DNA from: Opitutia bacterium
GTDB lineage: Bacteria; Verrucomicrobiota; Verrucomicrobiia; Opitutales; Opitutaceae
Assembly: GCA_003153035.1 (NCBI GenBank)
Contig: PMBT01000041.1
Span: 1 to 34,114 of the forward strand
DNA length: 34,114 bases
Direction: 5' to 3'
A program made the translations under genes and the position numbers. Shown one piece after another: positions 25,092-33,970 of the stretch (its first letter is position 1; every line of letters begins with the position of its first letter). Under the pieces are notes generated by a model. That model saw only the letters and a list, made by a program, of their open reading frames with translations, was not told where the DNA came from and searched no databases.

Positions 25092-27128
25092 ATGGAGGAA
25101 CCGCTGATCGCCACCACGGCCAGCCCGTCAAAGCCACGCGAGATGCGGGCGATGTTCCTGACGGTCGCGGGACTCCTGCTCGCGGGCCTCGTCGCCTACC
25201 ATTATTCCTTTTCCGCCCCGTTGCTGTTCGACGATGATCCGTCAATCACGGACAATCTGACGATCCGGAAGCTCTGGCCGCCCGGGGACGCCTTGTCGCC
25301 GCCTGCCATGGGCGAGGGCGTGACCAATCGACCGGTCATCAATTTTTCCTTTGCGATCAACTACGCCCTCGGCGGGTTCGACGTGCGCGGCTACCACGCG
25401 GGCAATCTGGCCATTCACCTCTGCGCGGCGCTGGCCCTGTTCGGAATCGTGCGGCGCACCTTGCGGCAGTCGGTGCTTCGTCCGCGTTTCGGCGACCAGG
25501 CCCGACCGATTGCGTTCGTAGCCGCACTCTGGTGGATGTTGCACCCGCTGCAAACCGAGTCGGTCATCTGTGTGGTGCAGCGAACCGAATCGCTCATGGG
25601 GTTGTTTTATCTGCTGACGCTGTATGCCGCGATCCGCGCGATGGAGTCGCTGCGGCCGTTGAGGTGGCAGATTCTGGCGTTCGCCGCGTGCCTGGCGGGG
25701 ATGGCCAGCAAGGAGGTCATGGTGAGCGCGCCGCTCATTGTACTGCTCTACGACCGGACGTTTGTGGCCGGAACCTTCCGCGCGGCGTGGGATCGCCGGA
25801 AGTGGAGCTATCTTTCGCTCGGAGCAACCTGGATTTTGCTCGCCTGGCTTGTTTTCGGGATGGGGCGGGGCAATCGCGGTGGAACCTGCGGCTTCACCGC
25901 GGAGCTAACCTGGTGGACCTATCTGTGCACTCAGGCCGAAGGCATTGTCCGGTATCTGAAGCTCTCCATTTGGCCCCATCCTCTGGTGCTTGATTATGGC
26001 ACGTACATCGCACGCAATCCGGCGGTCATCGCTTCGTGCTTTCTTTTCCTTGGTGCCCTTGGCGTCGCGACTGTCGTGGCGCTCTGGCGTCGGCCAGTCT
26101 GGGGATTTGTCGGGGTCTGGTTCTTTGCGATTCTCGCCCCGAGTTCGAGCGTGTTGCCGCTGGTGACCCAGACCCTCGCCGAGCACCGGATGTACCTGCC
26201 GCTTGCCGCGGTAGTCACGCTGGTCGTCCTAGGATTGTTCCGCTTGAGCGGCCGGCACGGTCTTTATGTCGGCACTGCTTTTGCCGTCGCACTTGGCGGA
26301 TTGACGGTTCGCCGGAATGCCGATTACCGCAGCGCCGTTGCCATCTGGACCGACACGGTGGCCAAGTGCCCTGACAACGCCCGCGCCCAAGCTGGCCTGG
26401 GAGGTGCCCTGCTGCAGGCCGGCCGCGCCGCTGAAGCCGTTCCGTTCTATCAGCAGGCGCTGCGGCTCGATCCCAGACTCTCCGGCTATGGCTTGGGCAG
26501 CGCGCTGCTGCAGGCCGGCCGCGCCAACGAGGCCGTTCCGTTCTACGAGCAGGCGCTGCGGCGCAACTCCAAACTGACCGATTTTTGCCTGGGATACGCG
26601 CTGCTGCAGGCCGGCCGCATCGCCGAGGCCATCCCAATCTATGAGCGGACGGTGCAACTCAACCCCGAGCGCGCCGATCTCTGCAACGACCTGGGTAATG
26701 CGCTCGCCGATATCGGCCGGGTGACGGAGGCGATCGGGTATTATGAGCGGGCGCTGCTGCTCAGCCCCGGCTTCCCGGAGGCCCACAATGGTCTCGGTGC
26801 CGTCCTGTATTCCTCGGGTCGGATGCAGGAGGCGATCGAGCAGTACCAGCGCGCACTGCAGAACCGACCGGACTATCTTGAAGCCGAGTACAATCTCGGG
26901 CTCGCGTTGCTGGATACCGGGCGGCTTGACGAGGCGGTCGCCGAGTTCCGCGTCGTGGTGCAGCGCAGTCCCGGGCTCGCGGCGGCGTGGTGCAGCTTGG
27001 GCCGCGCATTGGAGCGGTCCGGCCGGAGGAGGGAAGCGGCGGCCAGCTTCGAAGAGGCCCTCCGCCGCGCGCCCGCTTCAGCCGAGGCGCGCGACGGCCT
27101 TGCCCGCCTCCGTCTTGCGCCGCAGTAG
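25092..27128 (+). CDS. TMTC-like GT-C membrane protein with C-terminal TPR repeats
   Basis: A 678-residue protein. The N-terminal 430 residues hold about nine to eleven membrane helices with the TMTC/PMT-like pattern: a first luminal loop with LLFDDDPSITDN (Asp 47-49), then RPVINFSFAINYALGG, and a WWMLHPLQTESVICVVQRTE segment. About seven TPR units follow (433-675). In animals TMTC proteins are O-mannosyltransferases for cadherin beta domains; bacterial members are mostly uncharacterised. The first TPR units are 32 residues rather than 34 and nearly identical in DNA, showing recent expansion. ATG 25092 is used; ATG 25143 (MRAMFL) is possible. It follows propeller paralogue 2 on the same strand after 520 bases, so a separate promoter is likely. 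Confidence 0.88.
   Translation: MEEPLIATTASPSKPREMRAMFLTVAGLLLAGLVAYHYSFSAPLLFDDDPSITDNLTIRKLWPPGDALSPPAMGEGVTNRPVINFSFAINYALGGFDVRGYHAGNLAIHLCAALALFGIVRRTLRQSVLRPRFGDQARPIAFVAALWWMLHPLQTESVICVVQRTESLMGLFYLLTLYAAIRAMESLRPLRWQILAFAACLAGMASKEVMVSAPLIVLLYDRTFVAGTFRAAWDRRKWSYLSLGATWILLAWLVFGMGRGNRGGTCGFTAELTWWTYLCTQAEGIVRYLKLSIWPHPLVLDYGTYIARNPAVIASCFLFLGALGVATVVALWRRPVWGFVGVWFFAILAPSSSVLPLVTQTLAEHRMYLPLAAVVTLVVLGLFRLSGRHGLYVGTAFAVALGGLTVRRNADYRSAVAIWTDTVAKCPDNARAQAGLGGALLQAGRAAEAVPFYQQALRLDPRLSGYGLGSALLQAGRANEAVPFYEQALRRNSKLTDFCLGYALLQAGRIAEAIPIYERTVQLNPERADLCNDLGNALADIGRVTEAIGYYERALLLSPGFPEAHNGLGAVLYSSGRMQEAIEQYQRALQNRPDYLEAEYNLGLALLDTGRLDEAVAEFRVVVQRSPGLAAAWCSLGRALERSGRRREAAASFEEALRRAPASAEARDGLARLRLAPQ
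26397..26588 (+). repeat. Tandem 96-bp TPR unit duplication
   Basis: Units 26397-26492 and 26493-26588 share long stretches with few changes, including CTGCTGCAGGCCGGCCGCGC and GCCGTTCCGTTCTA. Each encodes 32 residues (LG.ALLQAGRA.EAVPFY.QALR). The following unit at 26589 shares its first part. The in-frame tandem structure suggests growth by slippage or unequal crossing-over. Confidence 0.8.
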
Positions 27129-27203
27129 CTGTCACTCGGACTGATTTTTGCGACTGGACGATGGCCTCGTTCGCGAATGATTTGGCCAATTGGCGGACCG
27201 TGC

Positions 27204-27261
27204 GGGAGCCTGCTTGCGGGCGATTTCAGAGGGAGGAATCACCTGCTAGTAGGCTCCTACA
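27204..27261. repeat. REP-like palindrome
   Basis: GGGAGCCTGCTTGCGGGCGAT at the left, trimmed here to its first part, and AGTAGGCTCCTACA at the right match the element at 1-56. It sits 76 bases after the TPR gene and before the MITE-like copy B. Confidence 0.65.
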
Positions 27262-27289
27262 ATTGCACGGACTCGGCGCAAACGCGGAC

Positions 27290-27446
27290 CTAGAGCGGTT
27301 TAAATAGACTCGTAGCCGCGCTTGGATGGAGGGCGGACCTCCGTGTCCGCCGAGGCTATCGCACTCGTCGCCGCCGCGGCTCGGCGGGAGCCTCGCCCTC
27401 CATTTGGTAGCAGTCTACGGCTACAGTTTTCGTGAAACCGCTCTAG
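27290..27446 (+). mobile_element. MITE-like element, copy B (most complete)
   Basis: A 157-bp element bounded by CTAGAGCGGTTT and AAACCGCTCTAG, a perfect 12-bp terminal inverted repeat. The interior has two palindromic blocks (GGCGGACCTCCGTGTCCGCC and a Gly/Arg-type GGCTCGGCGGGAGCC region). No reading frame of its own is present. It lies between the convergent TPR and GT-C genes, 8 bases from the latter's stop codon. Confidence 0.85.
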
Positions 27447-27454
27447 CGGCCGGG

Positions 27455-29899
27455 CTAGAGGCGGCCGCTCAATTCGGCCGGCAGCAGTGCCACGGCCAGC
27501 TTGCGCAATCTCGGATCGGCGATCGGAAGTTCCAGTGCGCGACTCAACACCTGCAGATTGTACAGCGAGCCGGCGGTGAGGAAACGCAGTCTTTTCTCAT
27601 CGAGCTCCGTCAGACAGCGGCGCAGCTGCTCACGGGCCGGCTCGATCTGGGCGCCCTGCGCAAGCACAATGGCCAGGCTGACCCGCCGGTCCCACGGCAG
27701 GAAGCGATCCGCGCCGTTGGCCAGACGCGACCGCACGAGATCAACGGTCTGCGCCAGCCCCGCCGCGTCGCCCCGGGCGCCCTGCACCTGCGCCCGTGCC
27801 GCCAACGCGCCGATGTCTCCCGGAAAACGCCGCAGTTCCTCCCCGACGGCGGCCGCCTGGTCAAGTCTCCCTGTTTCAACGAGGTATTCCGCCAGCCGGC
27901 TCGTCGCCACCGCGGGGCTCTGGTCATCGACCACCTCGAAAACCAAGGCCGACTGCCCTTCAAACCCACTGATTTCCGGCATTTGATAGGGCAGCGGGCG
28001 CAACCAGACGGGCAGATTCCAGCGCCGCAGTCCGGCGATTAGAAAACTCGTCCGGCCGGCGAATCGCTTGTCGAGATAGAGATTGGCAAATTCGTCAAAG
28101 AAAGGGTCCCACGAGGGCACGATGATGTACCGGATCCCGCGTATCTGGATCAACGCCTGCACTTCCCCCATCGTATTCATGCCGGCAATCATCAGGGTCG
28201 CCCCGAACCCCGCCCGGTTCTCGGCGGCGAAGGTCCCGACCCCGCGCAGTCCGCCGTAAAAGCACAGCGTCGTGGTCTCATGCGGAGGCGCATAGACCAC
28301 CGCCCCGGCCTCTTCCGCATGCCTGGCCAGCCAGTGCGCCAGATGCCGCTCGATCAACTCCTCGGCCTCCGATGTCGTGAGGATCATCCGCACGTTGGCT
28401 GGCTTCCCCGGCAGAAGCTGAACCAGTCCGGGCAAAACAACGAGAGCCATGACCACCGACCACCGCCACCGGGTTGATCGGGAAACCACCAGCTCTTCTC
28501 CGGCAACGGCGGCGACCATCAGCACCAGCAGCGTACCATCAAGCAGATGCCACCAGCTCAGTTGCCAGCAGGCAAAGCCAAGCGCGACCAGCACCGGCCC
28601 CAACGCGACCGCCGGCAGAAGCCGGGATTCCAGATTTGACTGACGGCGCAATGTCCGCCATCCCACCGGCGCCAATACCAACAGCGGCGCGAAGGTGGCC
28701 AGAACCGTTGCGCTGATCCCATCGCGGGCCAACCAGGCTCGAAGGCTTGCGGAGACAATTCCGTCGGGCTGACTGGTCAGGCGCACGGACAGCAGATCCC
28801 GGGCAAGAAATCCCCGGTTCCCCGTCTTCCAAATGACAACGGGCACCGCCACGACCGCCGCGGCGGCGAGGACGCCCACCATGATGCTGCGGAAGCTCGC
28901 GGAGACCTTTTCCCGGTAGATCCAGACCACGGCTCGGTCCAGCAACTCGCCCCCGCCAATCCAGGCGAGACCGTAGAGCGGATGGACCGACTCCAGGTTC
29001 CAGGATCCCAGGTGCGCAGGAGAATACTCCAGCAAATACGCTGCCAGGACTGTCGCCCCGCCACCAAGCGCCCAGGCCCGCCAGGGCGGAACCGGTGCGT
29101 CGCCGGCCGGACTTCCCGCGGCTGTCGGCCGCGCGATCCAGGCGGCCATCAACGCGCCCGCGAGAATCCCTGCAATGATCGGCACCAGCGAGGGAACGTC
29201 GACCCACATGCCCAAACCACCCAGAATTCCCGCCAGGGTAAACCAGCGACTGCCCCGCCGGCGATCACGCATTCCTGCCAGCAGCGCGAGCAGGCTCCCC
29301 AGGGCGCAGATGCGCGCCAGCCCGTGATGATCTGGCACGCCCGGAAGGAATCCCGCCGCGAACGGAAAAGCGGCCGCCAGTCCAAGCGAAAGCAACCCGG
29401 CAGCGAAGGCCCCGAACCGCCACGCAACAAAAGCCGTCGCCCCGATCAGCGCCAGCCCGTGCAGCAGCGGATCCGCAAAAAGCGCGGCCCGTTCCACCGA
29501 GAGGCCGATCGGCCGGCGCGAAACGGTGTGATCGACCCACGCGACGAGCCCCAGCCACCAGCGGTAAGGCGAGGTTGCCAGCACTTCGCGGCCGAAGGGT
29601 GCATTGTCACTGTCGATGTGACGAACCCGCCATTCCTTACGTGCGAACATCTGCTGGGTCTGCGCCAGCCAGCCAAAGCTGGTTTCATTGCGCTCCGGCA
29701 CGATCAACTCCCGCTGCCCGTTCGCATAACCGGTCGGGGAGGCCGCATCGATAACATCCACGGGCCCGGCCCGGCCGGCCAGGCCGGAGACATACTCGAC
29801 CCGCTGCAGTCTTCCTTGGCTGGACCAGACGACCAAGCCGCAGGCACAGACCGGTGCAATCAGCCAGACCAGCGAGGAAATCCGGGGAAACACGCTCAT
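27455..29899 (-). CDS. GT-C-like multi-pass membrane protein, copy 2 (intact DHH motif)
   Basis: An 814-residue paralogue of the gene at 14398. The start MSVFPRISSLVWLIAPV precedes the first helix directly. The first periplasmic loop carries VRHIDSDNAPFGREV, and the second motif reads FLPGVPDHHGLARI, with DHH near residues 190-192 as in STT3-type oligosaccharyltransferases. Around ten or more helices fill the first 500 residues. The soluble C-terminal part contains RGIRYIIVPSWDPF and a helical tail. It is divergent from propeller paralogue 3 with a 310-base gap. Function as a GT-C glycosyltransferase using a lipid-linked sugar is inferred from motif and topology, not from close similarity. 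Confidence 0.83.
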   Translation of the reverse strand: MSVFPRISSLVWLIAPVCACGLVVWSSQGRLQRVEYVSGLAGRAGPVDVIDAASPTGYANGQRELIVPERNETSFGWLAQTQQMFARKEWRVRHIDSDNAPFGREVLATSPYRWWLGLVAWVDHTVSRRPIGLSVERAALFADPLLHGLALIGATAFVAWRFGAFAAGLLSLGLAAAFPFAAGFLPGVPDHHGLARICALGSLLALLAGMRDRRRGSRWFTLAGILGGLGMWVDVPSLVPIIAGILAGALMAAWIARPTAAGSPAGDAPVPPWRAWALGGGATVLAAYLLEYSPAHLGSWNLESVHPLYGLAWIGGGELLDRAVVWIYREKVSASFRSIMVGVLAAAAVVAVPVVIWKTGNRGFLARDLLSVRLTSQPDGIVSASLRAWLARDGISATVLATFAPLLVLAPVGWRTLRRQSNLESRLLPAVALGPVLVALGFACWQLSWWHLLDGTLLVLMVAAVAGEELVVSRSTRWRWSVVMALVVLPGLVQLLPGKPANVRMILTTSEAEELIERHLAHWLARHAEEAGAVVYAPPHETTTLCFYGGLRGVGTFAAENRAGFGATLMIAGMNTMGEVQALIQIRGIRYIIVPSWDPFFDEFANLYLDKRFAGRTSFLIAGLRRWNLPVWLRPLPYQMPEISGFEGQSALVFEVVDDQSPAVATSRLAEYLVETGRLDQAAAVGEELRRFPGDIGALAARAQVQGARGDAAGLAQTVDLVRSRLANGADRFLPWDRRVSLAIVLAQGAQIEPAREQLRRCLTELDEKRLRFLTAGSLYNLQVLSRALELPIADPRLRKLAVALLPAELSGRL

Positions 29900-29957
29900 T
29901 CTATTCAGGGCAGAGTCCTAGCGCGGCGGAGCCGCAGGCCAATAGTGAAAAGACTTT

Positions 29958-30024
29958 TCCGCGGATTGTGCGGATGAAACGGATAAGAACCAACCAATCC
30001 GCGCCCATCCGTGAAATCCGCGGA
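29958..30024. repeat. Dyad repeat in the divergent promoter region
   Basis: TCCGCGGATT (29958-29967) and AATCCGCGGA (30015-30024) are perfect 10-bp arms; between them GCGGATGAAACGGAT and ATCCGCGCCCATCCG add further pairing. Intergenic repeats of this ATCCGCGGATT type are seen in many environmental bacterial genomes. It lies between GT-C copy 2 and propeller paralogue 3. The rest of 29900-30209 shows no gene. Confidence 0.6.
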
Positions 30025-30209
30025 GAACGGGTTGCATTGGAGTCTGGGAATTCCTCCTAGACCGAGAGGATCATGGATTATTGTGATTCAGTTATTGCGC
30101 AGCCTCCAGTGAATCGTCCGGAGGAGTGGGAGCAAGGAAAGTCCGGTCGCTGGCGAAACCAACGCAATCTTGACTCGCCGGTTGGTGCCGCGCTCCATGG
30201 TCGCGCCCC

Positions 30210-33200
30210 ATGCACTCTTCGGCAAACCCAGTTCGACGGGCGGCACGGAGTCCCGCGGAACTGCTCATCGTCTGTGGACTGCTGGCGGGGTTCTGGTTTC
30301 CGCGAGTGCCGGCCGGGGCGGCGGAGCCGGCGGAGGGAATCGTCGGGCGACCCCTGGCGCCGCGTTCCGGTCCGCGCGGGGCGACGATGTTCACGGAGCT
30401 GTCCTCCCAGCAAACCGGCATCGTGACCACCAACGACTATGCGGACTCCAAAATGTGGGGGGAGCTCAATCACGAGTTCGAAAGCGGCGCCATGGGCACC
30501 GGGGTGGCCATCGGAGATTATGACGGCGACGGCCGGCCTGATGTTTTTGTCGTGAGCAAGACCGAGAGTTGCCGGCTTTTTCGCAATCTCGGCGGCTGGA
30601 AATTCGCGGACGTCACGGACCAGGCTGGAGTGGGGGATCACGGGGCGGCCGCGCTGATCTGGAAGCAGGGGGCCACCTTCGTCGACGTGAACAACGACGG
30701 GCGGCTGGATATCTATGTTTGCCGGTTCAACGCCCCCAACCTCCTCTATATCAACCAGGGCGACGGGACCTTCAAAGAGATGGCCCATGCCTACGGACTG
30801 GATGTCAAGGATGCGTCGGTCATGGCCGCCTTCTGCGACTACGATCGCGACGGCTGGCTGGATGTCTTCATTCTGACCAATCTACTGGACACCAACGCGC
30901 ATCCGAACGGCCAGAAGAACTACCTGTTTCACAACAACCGCGACGGCACGTTTACGAATGTAACCGAACGGGCGGGAATCTTCGGGGAAGGGCAGGGGCA
31001 CTCCGCTATCTGGTGGGATTACGACAACGACGGCTGGCCCGACCTCTACGTGGGCAGCGATTTCGCACCGCCCGACAAGCTCTACCACAACAACCGCGAC
31101 GGTACCTTCACCAATGTCCTCGACCAGGTGGTGCCGCACACGACCTACTCCTCGATGGGCGCGGATCTGGGCGATGTGAACAATGACGGGCTCATCGATT
31201 TCCTGATCACCGACATGGCCGCGACCACGCATGAAAAGGACCAGCGCGGCATGGCCGATTCGCGCGGCCGCACCCGGGAGGACGACCGGAATCCCCAGGT
31301 GGCGCCGCAATACGAGCACAGTGCGCTCTTCCTCAACACCGGAACCGGTCGCTGCCTCGAAGCCGTGTATCTCGCCGGCCTCGCCGCCACCGACTGGACG
31401 TGGGGGCCGCGCTTTGAAGACCTGGACAATGACGGCCGGCTCGACCTTTTCGTGACCAACGGCATGCACCGGGAGGCGACCAACGTCGACCTCCTCACGC
31501 GGCAGATGAGTGCGGAGGCCCCGCCGGAACGGCTGCGGATCATGCGCGACAGCCCTATCCTGGCCGAGGCCAAGCTGGCCTTTCGCAATCTGGGCAACCT
31601 GAAGTTTGAAAACGTCAGCGCCGCTTGGGGGCTCAACCAGCGGAGCGTGGGCTTCGGGGCGGCGTTTGGCGACCTGGATGGTGACGGCGACCTCGATCTG
31701 GTGTATTCCAACTTTCAAAAGGGAGTCACGGTTCTCCGCAATGACTGCGACACCGGCCACCGGGTGATCATTGAACTTCGCGGGACCATCTCCAACCATT
31801 TTGGCGTCGGCGCCACCGTCCGGATCGAGAGCGCCGCGGGCGTGCAGGTGCGCCAGTTGATCCTGGCGCGCGGCGTTCTTTCCAGCAGCGAACCGATCCT
31901 GCATTTCGGGCTCGGGGACGATCCGGTCATCAAGCATCTGGCCGTGACTTGGCCGAGCGGACTGGCCCAGGAGTTCACCGACCTGGCGGTCGACCGACAT
32001 TATACGATCACCGAGCCGCCGGGCCCAGCGCCGGCGCTGCGGACCGAGGCGAGCGCGCCTCCGGGCGGCCAGTTCGCCGAGGTGAGCCGGGCCGCCGGCC
32101 TGGCGCTGCAGTCGCGGGAGGAGCCCGTCGACGAAACCGCGCAACAGCGGCTGTTGCCCGCCCGGCTCAACCGCCGGGGTCCCGCTTTGGCGGTGGGGGA
32201 GGTGAATGGAGACGGGGTGGACGATGTGGTTCTGGGCGGAACCACCCGGAGCCCGGTTCGCGTGCAGCTGGGCTCGCCGGCGGGACCGTTCGCCAATCTC
32301 GAAACGTCGGTGCTGCTGCCGGCCGGTCCAGTCGACGACGGTCCGGTGTTGTTGTTTGACGCCGACGGCAGCGGAAGGAACGCCCTGCTGGTGACCAAGG
32401 GCGGCAACAGCCTGCCGGCCGGCGCCGAGGAGTTTCAACCCAGGTTGTATCTGAACGATGGACACGGCGGCTTCCGACCCGCGCCCGCCGACGCCCTGCC
32501 GCCGCTGCCGATCAGCGCGGGCGCGGTGGTCGCGGCTGACTTCGACCGCGACGGCCGGCTCGACGTTTTCATTGGCGGGCGCGTGCTGCCCGGCGAGTAT
32601 CCGCTGGCTCCGCGCAGCGCGCTACTCGCCAACCGGGGCGGCCGCTTCGAAGACGTCACCGACCGGATCGCGCCGGGTCTGCGCGAGGTCGGCATGGTGA
32701 CGGCCGCCCTCTGGAGTGATGTCGACGGCGACGGCTGGCCCGATTTGCTGGTCACACTGGAGTGGGGCCCAGTGAAGTATTTCCATAACAACCAAGGCCG
32801 GGGTTTCGAGGACTGGACCGAGCGGGCCGGCTTTGCCGCCGCCGGCACCGGCTGGTGGACGTCGATCGCCGCGGCGGATTTCAACGGCGACGGCCGGATC
32901 GACTACGTGGTCGGCAACGTTGGGCTCAACACCCAATACCACGCGAGCCCGGAGCATCCCGCGCTGCTGTTCTTTGGTGATTTCAACGACAACGGGGAGG
33001 AACCCCAGATTGTAGAAGCCTATTATGAAGGAGACCGTCTGTTCCCCTGGCGCAACCGCCGGGATCTCGGCGCCGCCATTCCTTCCGTGCTCAGACGCTT
33101 TCCCCAGAACAATGCCTATGCCCGGGCGACCCTGGGCGAGATCCTTGGCGAGAACAAACTGGCGGCAGCCCGGCGCTTGGCCGCCACGGAATTGCGCAGC

Positions 33201-33845
33201 GGGGTGTTCCTCAGCCAGCCCGACGGCACCTATCGTTTCGAGCCGCTGCCCCGCCTGGCGCAAATCGCGCCGATTCAGGGCCTGGCCGCCGGAGATTTCG
33301 ATGGCGACGGTCGCGCGGACATCTACGCCGTGCAGAATTCCTACGCACCGATTCCAGCCGTCGGCCGGTTCGACGGCGGGCTCAGCCAGTTGCTGCGCGG
33401 CGACGGGCACGGTCATTTCACGCCAGTGCCGCCAGCCGAGAGCGGACTGATCGTGCCCGGCGATGCCAAGGCGCTGGCCGTGCTCGACCTTGATCAGGAT
33501 GGCTGGCCGGACTTTCTTGTCACCCGGAACAACCAGACCACGCTGGCCTTTCGCAACCGCGGCATGGCCGGCCGGCATTTTTTGCGCATCCAGCTACAGG
33601 GAGCCAACGGAAATCCGACCGCCGTGGGCGCGCGCCTCACGGTCGAACTCATGGATGGATTGACCCAGACCAGCGAGGTCTATGCCGGCTCCGGCTACTA
33701 CAGCCAGTCCACCGCGGTTGGTTTCTTTGGGTTTCCCGACGCCAGCCCGCCGAGGGCGGTCCGCGTACGCTGGCCATCGGGCCTGACCACGGAGCACCGC
33801 GTTCCCGCAGGGTCCAACACACTGGTCCTTACCCCGCAGCCTTAG
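30210..33845 (+). CDS. Secreted FG-GAP/VCBS double-propeller protein with two ASPIC/UnbV domains, paralogue 3
   Basis: A 1211-residue secreted protein with a clear signal sequence (core LLIVCGLLAGFWF, cleavage near AGAA-EP, about residue 38). The order matches paralogues 1 and 2: calcium loops DYDGDGRPD, DVNNDGRLD, DYDRDGWLD, DYDNDGWPD, DVNNDGLID, DLDNDGRLD and DLDGDGDLD; a first ASPIC/UnbV domain ending VTWPSGLAQEFTDL; a second block with DFDRDGRLD, DVDGDGWPD, DFNGDGRID, DFDGDGRAD and DLDQDGWPD; and a final ASPIC/UnbV domain with VRWPSGLTTEH. Some second-block loops are degenerate (DADGSGRNA). It is divergent from GT-C copy 2, repeating the arrangement at 14.4-20.6 kb. Location is probably periplasm or cell surface; function is unknown. 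Confidence 0.92.
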   Translation: MHSSANPVRRAARSPAELLIVCGLLAGFWFPRVPAGAAEPAEGIVGRPLAPRSGPRGATMFTELSSQQTGIVTTNDYADSKMWGELNHEFESGAMGTGVAIGDYDGDGRPDVFVVSKTESCRLFRNLGGWKFADVTDQAGVGDHGAAALIWKQGATFVDVNNDGRLDIYVCRFNAPNLLYINQGDGTFKEMAHAYGLDVKDASVMAAFCDYDRDGWLDVFILTNLLDTNAHPNGQKNYLFHNNRDGTFTNVTERAGIFGEGQGHSAIWWDYDNDGWPDLYVGSDFAPPDKLYHNNRDGTFTNVLDQVVPHTTYSSMGADLGDVNNDGLIDFLITDMAATTHEKDQRGMADSRGRTREDDRNPQVAPQYEHSALFLNTGTGRCLEAVYLAGLAATDWTWGPRFEDLDNDGRLDLFVTNGMHREATNVDLLTRQMSAEAPPERLRIMRDSPILAEAKLAFRNLGNLKFENVSAAWGLNQRSVGFGAAFGDLDGDGDLDLVYSNFQKGVTVLRNDCDTGHRVIIELRGTISNHFGVGATVRIESAAGVQVRQLILARGVLSSSEPILHFGLGDDPVIKHLAVTWPSGLAQEFTDLAVDRHYTITEPPGPAPALRTEASAPPGGQFAEVSRAAGLALQSREEPVDETAQQRLLPARLNRRGPALAVGEVNGDGVDDVVLGGTTRSPVRVQLGSPAGPFANLETSVLLPAGPVDDGPVLLFDADGSGRNALLVTKGGNSLPAGAEEFQPRLYLNDGHGGFRPAPADALPPLPISAGAVVAADFDRDGRLDVFIGGRVLPGEYPLAPRSALLANRGGRFEDVTDRIAPGLREVGMVTAALWSDVDGDGWPDLLVTLEWGPVKYFHNNQGRGFEDWTERAGFAAAGTGWWTSIAAADFNGDGRIDYVVGNVGLNTQYHASPEHPALLFFGDFNDNGEEPQIVEAYYEGDRLFPWRNRRDLGAAIPSVLRRFPQNNAYARATLGEILGENKLAAARRLAATELRSGVFLSQPDGTYRFEPLPRLAQIAPIQGLAAGDFDGDGRADIYAVQNSYAPIPAVGRFDGGLSQLLRGDGHGHFTPVPPAESGLIVPGDAKALAVLDLDQDGWPDFLVTRNNQTTLAFRNRGMAGRHFLRIQLQGANGNPTAVGARLTVELMDGLTQTSEVYAGSGYYSQSTAVGFFGFPDASPPRAVRVRWPSGLTTEHRVPAGSNTLVLTPQP

Positions 33846-33922
33846 CCCAGATCGTGCGGTCGAACCGTGGTCGTCCTCAGAGGAACACAAACCTTCGATG
33901 AATGATGTAGATGCCATGAAAA

Positions 33923-33960
33923 AGCGGACAAGCGGGCAACCAACGCCCAACTTGTCCGCT
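33923..33960 (+). terminator. Hairpin after propeller paralogue 3
   Basis: AGCGGACAAG (33923-33932) and CTTGTCCGCT (33951-33960) form a perfect 10-bp stem, with an inner GGGC/GCCC pair. It lies 78 bases after the stop codon. No T-run follows, so it may serve as a weak or factor-dependent terminator or a 3'-end stabiliser. Confidence 0.5.
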
Positions 33961-33970
33961 GCTATGAATC

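Noticed and set aside
26397-26684. CRISPR-like regular spacing of repeats
   Set aside because: The repeats are contiguous coding TPR units without spacers and keep the reading frame.
27326-28042. Rightward frame across MITE copy B and the GT-C gene end
   Set aside because: It is antisense to the GT-C copy 2 coding end, and its first part is translated repeat.
29854-30060. Small frame with an RIRTNQSAPIREIRGE segment
   Set aside because: This is the translation of a widespread intergenic dyad repeat and is a known type of spurious protein.
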